The notes under the pieces: generated by a model
Told to the model about the DNA's origin: nothing
The model's database searches: none
What the model saw: the letters and a program-made list of their open reading frames with translations, nothing else
Part shown: positions 57,588-64,000 of the stretch, piece by piece
Layout: every line of letters begins with the position of its first letter
How positions within the stretch are numbered: the first letter of the stretch is position 1
Assembly (NCBI GenBank): GCA_025890175.1
Contig: JANPYM010000004.1
Span: 999,134 to 1,063,133, forward strand
Direction: 5' to 3'
DNA length: 64,000 bases
DNA from: Ciborinia camelliae
Lineage: Eukaryota > Ascomycota > Leotiomycetes > Helotiales > Sclerotiniaceae
Program-made: the position numbers and the translations under genes

Positions 57588-57961
57588 TAGTCGAGAAATG
57601 TTGGACGTGCCGCACGGACCCGATAAGGATAAGCTCTCTCTATCAGCAGATCTACAGTAACCGTTCATAGACTAGCGTCTTGGACATCTACGCTTATACT
57701 GTTTAAGCTTTCAGCATACGAAAAATTATACTTTGGTCAGATATATCGGTGCCGGTAATTGATCTGTATCTGTTCTCGACGCCAACGTACATTTTTGTCC
57801 AAAATCACAAACTTTGAGATGTTTATGAAGTCTGCAAGTGCTTGTCTCAAAAGTTCGGTCGCTCTGTATATAATCTGAGGGTTGCTGGCCTGCAGAAAAC
57901 TCAGTATCTTGGCGATATTTCATCGACCTCTTTGCTTGAACCTTTTATCTCACATAACAAA
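57588..57961. other. Upstream region of the queuine tRNA-ribosyltransferase subunit gene
   Basis: About 370 bases between the element and the start codon. The coding frame remains open here but offers no ATG before 57962. Confidence 0.4.
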
Positions 57962-59429
57962 ATGACTGCCATCAATATGGCTCCCAAGAACCCTACGAGG
58001 CTCGGATTTCAAATCTTTAGTGCCTTGGATCATAAAACTTCGGGACCAAGACTCGGAAGACTTACCGTAGAAGGACGGAAAGATCTGGAAACCCCGGACT
58101 TTTTAGCCATCACATCTAGAGGCGTTATACCCCATATGACGCCAGATGTGATTGCAGCACATGCACGAGTACCAGGTGTTCATTTCGCCTTGGAAGACTG
58201 TAGGTTTCATCTCCTTTTATCACGTGCTTAAATTCGTTCTGGCCTGATCTTTTCTAGTCATAGAAAAGAGCAATAAAACAACCATATCTCCTATCTTGAA
58301 CTGTCCAGGAGCAGAACCACCTCTTCATGCCTTCACTGCTTTGTCCAGGTCAACTATATCTATTTTGGCACCGAGACGGACACCAGCTGTTACAGCTCCT
58401 AATGGCAATAGCAATACGGCTATTTCTGTGTTCACTTCAACAGGATTTCAACCTCTTTCTAACAAGTCTTATATCGATTCGATCAAAACTTTACGTCCAG
58501 ATATTGCCATCGCGCTTGCCGATGTTCCCTATAGCACCATAGCTGGAGCCAAGCGTACTGCCAAGATGGGCGATAGAAGTGGACAATGGTTGGCTCAACT
58601 CTTGAGTGACAAAGTTAAAGAACAGCCCGTCTTCGCGCCAGTATTGCCCATAGATTATCAAAGTCAATGGGAGTATATAAATTATATATCTGATGAACTT
58701 GTGGATGAGGTTTCGGGTCTAGCTTTCTATGACTCGAACCTTCTTCCCGATATTCCAGAAACCACAGCCATGTCTTCACTTCCTCGTCTTTCACTTGATG
58801 AACCATCGTCTCCACATCATGTTCTTCGACAAATCTCACTCGGCATGGACGTTTTTACGATCCCATTCATCAATTTTGCTACAGATGCCGGCATTGCATT
58901 AACCTTCGAGTTCCCATCTCCCACTACATTTCAATCTCCGAGCGAAGGTGGTTCAGTTCTTTCTCTGGGTATTGACATGTGGGCGTCAGCACATGCTACC
59001 TCTCTACTACCTCTCTCTGAATCCTGCAAATGTTATGCATGCATCTCACACCACCGAGCATTTATCCAGCATCTACTTTCAGCCAAGGAAATGCTTGGCT
59101 GGGTCTTACTCCAAGTTCACAACCATTATGTTCTTTCTGAATTCTTCAGATCTATACGACAGAGTATCAAAGAAGACACATTCGAGAAGGACTGCGAGGA
59201 ATTTTCAAAAATATATGACAGTGAGCTACCGGAGAAGAGTGGGCAGGGGCCTAGGACTAGAGGCTACCAGTATAAAAGTGAGGGGCCAGGAGAGAGAAAG
59301 AAGAATAAAGCGGCTTGGAACAATTTAGGGGCTGATTCTAATGGAACTGGGTCGGAAGTTGCGCTCGTGCCGGATGAGAACTCGCAAGAGCTTGAACAGA
59401 AAGGGTTCGCCGAGAAACTCGAAAATTAG
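57962..59429 (+). CDS. QTRT2: Queuine tRNA-ribosyltransferase accessory subunit 2
   Basis: Two exons: 57962-58199 and 58258-59429. The intron has GTAGGT, CCTGAT and TCTAG signals. The protein has 469 residues. It belongs to the tRNA-guanine transglycosylase family: LETPDFLAITSRGVIPHMTP and HFALEDFIEKS at the N-terminus, MGDRSGQWLAQLL in the middle, GIDMWASAHATSL, and the zinc motif CKCYACISHHRAFIQHLL with NHYVLSEFFRSIR following. The catalytic aspartate context of the QTRT1 subunit is absent and the length is that of QTRT2/QTRTD1. It should pair with QTRT1 to exchange guanine-34 for queuine in tRNAs with GUN anticodons, at the mitochondrial outer surface or in the cytosol. The charged C-tail after residue 400 (GPGERKKNKAAWNNLG) is variable. 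A second in-frame ATG is six codons in; the first was kept. Confidence 0.9.
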
Positions 59430-59546
59430 ATTCGTAGATAGTAGTTACGATGACGATGATATCTTAGATGAGAAAATGAATCCACGATTCCATAACAAGC
59501 TACATCTATTCACCACTGTGTCTATTTCATATGTCTCTTTCGAGCT

Positions 59547-61615
59547 CTAACCAAAGCTTCTCTTCGTAACATTCCCAGAACTCCCGGGACCCAACTTGAC
59601 TCCTCCATGCGCCTCAAACCAATCCAAGAACTGAAACATACTAGCTTTTGGAACTCGCTCCAAAGAAGTCTGGTTCAACCACTGCAAGCCAAACTTCACC
59701 TTACTTCCCGCAAACCATTCGAAATTATCGAAGATAGCCCAGCCAAATGCACCAGTGACATTTACACCTGAAATCGCCCATTAGCACAAAGCCCATGATT
59801 AAGATACGACAAGGGGAAACTCACCATCCACAACCTTAGCCGTAAGAATATTATCCAAAAACCCCCTATAATAATCCGCCCTTCTCAAATCCCATAATAC
59901 CTCCCCCAAACTCCCCATCTCCCCCTCAAACGGCTCCGCAAACCCAAATTCACTCACCACAATATCGCCCACTGTTGGAAATAACTCTTTCGTAATAACA
60001 TTCAAGAACTTTCGAATTGCAACCGGTGTACTACTTAGCCAGCTTACTCCTTCATCGGCTGCTGGTCCTAATGCGAATCCATCGGCAGCGAGAGAGCTTG
60101 AACCTGCGCATTCGGGGTATGCGGGGTGTGAGGGGTTGGCTGCGCATGCTGCGGAACCACCGGGTATGGAGGTGCCCAGGAAGGCGGTATAGCCATCTAT
60201 GGCGAAGAAATCGCAACTTCCTTTAATCAACTCCTTTTCCGCATCTGTGAATTTCGGGAGTAAGGATCCCAACGTTTCTTTCAGCATGGGGGAGTAATCA
60301 CCGTCGCGCCAACAGCCGTTGAACCAACCTAGGGCAAATTCATAGTTGCGAGATACGGCATCGAGGTCTGCGGAGGAGGAACTGTTAGGTGAGTAGTAGT
60401 TACCAGAATTCTTGAAAGTTATGCGGCCGGAACCATGGAATTCTTCATGATACCATTTTGCTACTTTGGCGTGGGCTAGAATGCTGTAGTGGGAGCAGGC
60501 GATGCGGGCTGGGAGGCCGCCTGTTATGTTGTGGTACGCGGGATAGTATCCTTTGGCGTTACCGGCGGGGTATGAGGAATATTGCCAGTTGCAGTATTGA
60601 GCTGTGGATCGGGGTTAGGAAGAAGGTTATTGTGTGATATGTCAGGGGGTACCATACGCTCGTTGAATGTATACCAGATGGGTACATAATTATCGTATCT
60701 GCTAATGACAAATTTGGCATAATTAAAGAAGTCGTCCACGATTCGTTCATCAGTCCAAGCTCCGTATGAATTGAATAGTGCAAGTGGTGTGTCTAAAATG
60801 TATCAGCAAGCTGAAAACTGACTCCATAGATGATAAAATACCCCAATGGAACAAGGTGACAGCAGGCTTAATTCCATTAGAAATCATGCTAGCAATAACA
60901 TCATCATAATGTTCGATACCTTGCTGGTTCACAGGTCCGTTTCCGAATGGGAAGAACCTCGGCCTTGGATTCCTGGTGTCAGCAACCAGACCCATTGTAA
61001 GTCATGCGCGATGCTTACCACGAGAACGATGGCGAAAAGTATGGTACTCCTAGGCTAGCAAGACGAGCAAAGTCTTGTTTGTATAGCCAATAGTGACTAG
61101 CCACGATGTCACCCGTCGAATTGTCTGCCACAGCTCCATAATCCCGATGTGCGATCAAATCCCAAATGGAGGGACCTTTGCCTTCGTCTTTCGCAGCTCC
61201 TTCAATCTGGTATGCACTCGCTGCCAAACCCCAGATGAAATCATCGGGTAGAGTTTGGTTATTGAGGAAAGTATCGTATGTGGGTATCTGCACAAATATC
61301 AGGTATGTGCCTTTCAATGGTGAGACATTGGCATACTAAAGGATGGAAGATTCCTGGGCGAGGATAGGATGAAGGTTCTGGCATTGGCTCCACAGTCGTC
61401 GTGATCGGTCCTACCGCAATGTGTCCCACTTGATTCCATAGCATAGCCAATTCCTCATTGGTATACTGATAAGTGATTGTTGTCGTCGCAGCGGAGACAT
61501 TGTAGACCTTGGTTGAATAGGGATTGGTAGCAGTAGTAACTGAAGAGCTTGTAGATTGTGCAAAACGAAAGAAAATATGAATGCCAAGCAGGCAATTGAT
61601 CTTAGATGATGGCAT
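59547..61615 (-). CDS. Glycoside hydrolase family 1 beta-glucosidase
   Basis: Six exons: 61337-61615, 61019-61287, 60842-60972, 60658-60792, 59825-60601 and 59547-59767. Introns are 46-57 nt. The protein has 603 residues. After a weak hydrophobic start and a Thr-rich leader of about 95 residues come the GH1 hallmarks: LPDDFIWGLAASAYQIEGA, GKGPSIWDLIAH, PAVTLFHWDTPLAL and the acid/base motif WYTFNEP. The last intron base junction splits the codon directly after the catalytic glutamate. Further on are the nucleophile region VVSEFGFAEP, which replaces the more common ITENG form, and GAFGWAIFDNFEWFAGSKVK near the end. It should hydrolyse beta-glucosides or cello-oligosaccharides. The N-terminus suggests secretion or the secretory path, though the signal peptide is not strong. 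It is convergent with the QTRT2 gene, 117 bases apart. Confidence 0.92.
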
Positions 61616-62899
61616 CGTTTCAAAGTACGAAAAGCGACGAGTGCATACACCTGGCCTGGAAATTTATTACATCGACTCGCAACTTGCGAAATCGAGCTTT
61701 ATAATCTCTTCAACCTGCAGATTCCGTAGCTCAGGATGATCCCATGTCATCCGGCTAAACACCAACTGCAGGGGCACAACAAGCAATTCATTTTGTTTTC
61801 GGGACGACTTGAATATACCCCATCCCATGTAAGGACATGACATGAGGCCATCGATTGTATGATACACGACTCACGAGGTTAAAGTAAATTGAACTTAGAT
61901 CAGGAGACAAGTACATTCGGGATGTCGGAGGGAAAACTACCGAAGCTTTGTTTGATTCATAGTTCTGAGTCTTGGACTCTTGGTATATCAAAATGAAGGA
62001 GATGCAGCCATTCAAAAGTTGTAGCCAACCCCGCAAATACCTTGGCAGGTGGATAATAGATTTTCCAAATTCCAAGGGTTGAATAGCCCCGCCATGTAAA
62101 TTGTAACAATAATAGTAATAATGATACCTAATAAATTATAATAGAGGCATATTCGTGCTAGCCTACTTAGGTAGGTAGCTACAGATGTGGAGTTCACCAT
62201 GATATAATGTTTGTGTCCTGAAATGTAGGGAAGCGTGGGCAGGGGAATGTCGCCGTCGATGATGACAATCAATCAAAGGATACCTACTGATGGTTATATC
62301 TCCCAGAATGAACTATTGTATAGTAATATGTATATTGATCATGAGACTGAACCTGCCATAGATAAACTGCTTCACAGCCATGTGCTTGCTTGCTCATACG
62401 GAGTAACAAGTAACCAACTTGGAAAGCTGGCAACTCGTATGTATAGATATATAGATCATAAAATGAAACAACAACGAGATTAATTTCCTCGAGGTCGAGA
62501 TTAACGACAGATCCTTCCTTCTCAGAACATATGTTATGACGATACCAATAGCATAACGCTACCGGCGTGTCATATCCCCTAGCGCTACCACTTTGAAGAT
62601 CAAGCAGCGTCGTGGATTGATGCTCATGAAGAGGAAAGAAAAGTTTTGTCGCGAAAATTTCAATAAATGGACCCGAGTTCTCGATCACGTGCTTATAATT
62701 CTTAGTCATTGATGTCTTTGAAATTCTCGAGACTTGATTCGTCTAATTTTATAGAGACATAACCGAGGCGCGGGAAACCGATACCTTCCGCATCAACGAC
62801 GATAATATCAAGATCTTAGTGCCGTTGTATCTTTGTTGTGCAATCGATCCCTTTCAATTGTTCCGCGACAACGTTAGGAATATAATCAATTTAATCAAA
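61616..62899. other. Divergent region between GH1 and succinate dehydrogenase subunit C
   Basis: About 1.28 kb that should carry both promoters. Open frames on the minus strand (62284-62709 and others) give domain-free translations. A CTTAGGTAGGTAG motif lies near 62165. Confidence 0.45.
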
Positions 62900-63610
62900 A
62901 TGTTTTCACAAAGAGCAACCCAACAATCGCTGCGCCGGCGTAAGTCTCCCAGCCCAATCTAGATACCATCCCACCTCGATGAGGACTGCCTATACATATC
63001 GTTCATCTGCTAACACTTCTCGCAGTTGCTGCTGGTCAGCCATCACTCATCTCCCAATTAGCCATGAGGAGACTCGCAGCTCCTGCAGTCATAGGCGCAT
63101 CAATGCAAACTAGGTTTGCCCCTCCAAATCAATTCCCGAAAGCTTGACAACAACTAACATTCTTTAAGACCAGTAACCACCCAAAAGTTAACCCCCAAAG
63201 AGAGCTACAACATTCTCGTAGAGCAACGCAAACTCCGACCTACCTCCCCCCATCTCACAATATACCAACCTCAAATTCCTTGGATTATGTCCGCCCTCAA
63301 CCGTATCACCGGCTGCGTTCTGTCCGGAGGTTTTTACGTTTTCGGCGCAGCATATCTTGTTTCGCCTTTATTCGGTTGGCACTTAGATACTGCTAGTATG
63401 GTGGCTGCATTTGGAGCTTGGCCTTTGGCTGCAAAGGTTCTGGCTAAGTTCTCGCTGGCTTTGCCATTCACATATCATTCTTTCAATGGATTGAGACATT
63501 TGGCTTGGGATATGGGAACGACTTTCAAGAACGCTCAGGTTGTCAAGACGGGATGGGCGGTTGTTGGTGTAAGCGTTGCTAGTGCTTTGGCGTTGGTTGC
63601 ATTTTTGTAG
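62900..63610 (+). CDS. SDHC: Succinate dehydrogenase cytochrome b560 subunit (complex II subunit C)
   Basis: Three exons: 62900-62939, 63026-63113 and 63169-63610, giving 189 residues. Introns have GTAAGT...CTAAC...GCAG and GTTTGC...CTAAC...TAAG signals. Residues 1 to about 45 form a mitochondrial presequence (MFSQRATQQSLRRLAAG). The mature part has the quinone-site motif HLTIYQPQIPWIMSALNRIT, three membrane helices, and the heme-ligand motif TYHSFNGLRHLAWDMG. It anchors the catalytic subunits of complex II in the inner membrane and helps form the ubiquinone site, the target of SDHI fungicides. Residues at positions discussed for grey and white moulds are A85, V93, H146, M158 and V168 here. 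The exact fit of that numbering supports an origin in the Sclerotiniaceae. Confidence 0.95.
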
Positions 63611-64000
63611 GTTAGGGTTGGGAGGGGCGAATTGGGAAGAATTGTAAGAAGAACAAATGAGGCATGGGCAACAATCATTGATTTGTGAGGACTCGCGAAG
63701 GATTTCATGGTGCTTGAGTACATCGTTGAAAATTTCTCGTATTATATGCACGTTAATGTTCGATTGTTCCTGGTTGCATCAGCCACCCAGGCCAACTTTC
63801 GCGTTGTTTGGAATAATAAATTTCCTAAACCTAAGATACCACCATTATGATCAGCTATTCTTACCAGACCCATATCTTCAGCGAAACTAAAAACGAAAGC
63901 CCTCTGTTTCCAGCCCACCAAGTCATTATCAGGGTGGTGATATTGCCAAGTGGTAACCAATCTGCAAATCTCCCCTCCATTTCAATATATATCTCGAGAC
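63611..64000. other. Right edge, downstream of SDHC
   Basis: About 390 bases; nothing beyond the 3' side of SDHC can be supported. Overlapping short frames on both strands are domain-free. Confidence 0.4.

Noticed and set aside
62284..62709. 141-codon minus-strand open frame in the GH1-SDHC gap
   Set aside because: No domain, no conserved-looking segment, compositionally random.
1..64000. CRISPR arrays, bacterial operons, phage or insertion sequences
   Set aside because: No spaced direct repeats and no bacterial signals; introns and gene families are fungal.

Overview
The window is nuclear DNA from a filamentous ascomycete. Genes are compact and carry short introns (about 46-150 nt) with GT...CTAAC/CTGAC...AG signals. 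They encode fungal families: a Zn2Cys6 regulator, a Kre2-type mannosyltransferase, Rtt109 and a fungal LCCL protein. The spliced succinate dehydrogenase subunit C has 189 residues, with M158, V168 and H146 at the positions used in the Botrytis/Sclerotinia fungicide literature. This points to the Sclerotiniaceae or close Leotiomycetes. The assignment is inference, not a database match.

Layout. 0-8 kb: start of a probable esterase running off the left edge, a WDR83/MORG1-like WD40 protein, an AT-rich transposon graveyard with nested inverted repeats, then a large Zn2Cys6 transcription factor. 8-22 kb: a gene-poor stretch with many CCTAGGTA-type palindromes, one acyltransferase relic and one complete miniature inverted-repeat element. 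22-34 kb: aquaporin, serine beta-lactamase-like hydrolase, GT15 mannosyltransferase, a gamma-tubulin complex protein (divergent), and a conserved disordered protein with a KEN box. 36-45.7 kb: S-adenosylmethionine decarboxylase behind an unusually AUG-free leader, a broken DUF1254/DUF1214 gene, and mitochondrial ribosomal protein mL57. 46-49.3 kb: RTT109, a possible 38-residue membrane microprotein and a decayed membrane-protein gene. 49.8-54.8 kb: a tandem array of an unrecognised two-exon family, with three intact copies and two broken ones. 54.9-64 kb: LCCL membrane protein, a second miniature element inverted relative to the first, the queuine tRNA-ribosyltransferase accessory subunit, a six-exon GH1 beta-glucosidase and succinate dehydrogenase subunit C.

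Most genes are unrelated housekeeping or metabolic loci. The one locus that behaves as a unit is the tandem array at 49.8-54.8 kb. Its members share a core segment and one intron at the same place, but their second exons diverge strongly and two copies are decaying. That is the pattern of a lineage-specific, fast-evolving family, and I regard it as the best candidate here for something undescribed. All exon borders were placed by eye from splice signals, reading frame and family resemblance. Spliced lengths were checked to be multiples of three for the intact, complete genes.
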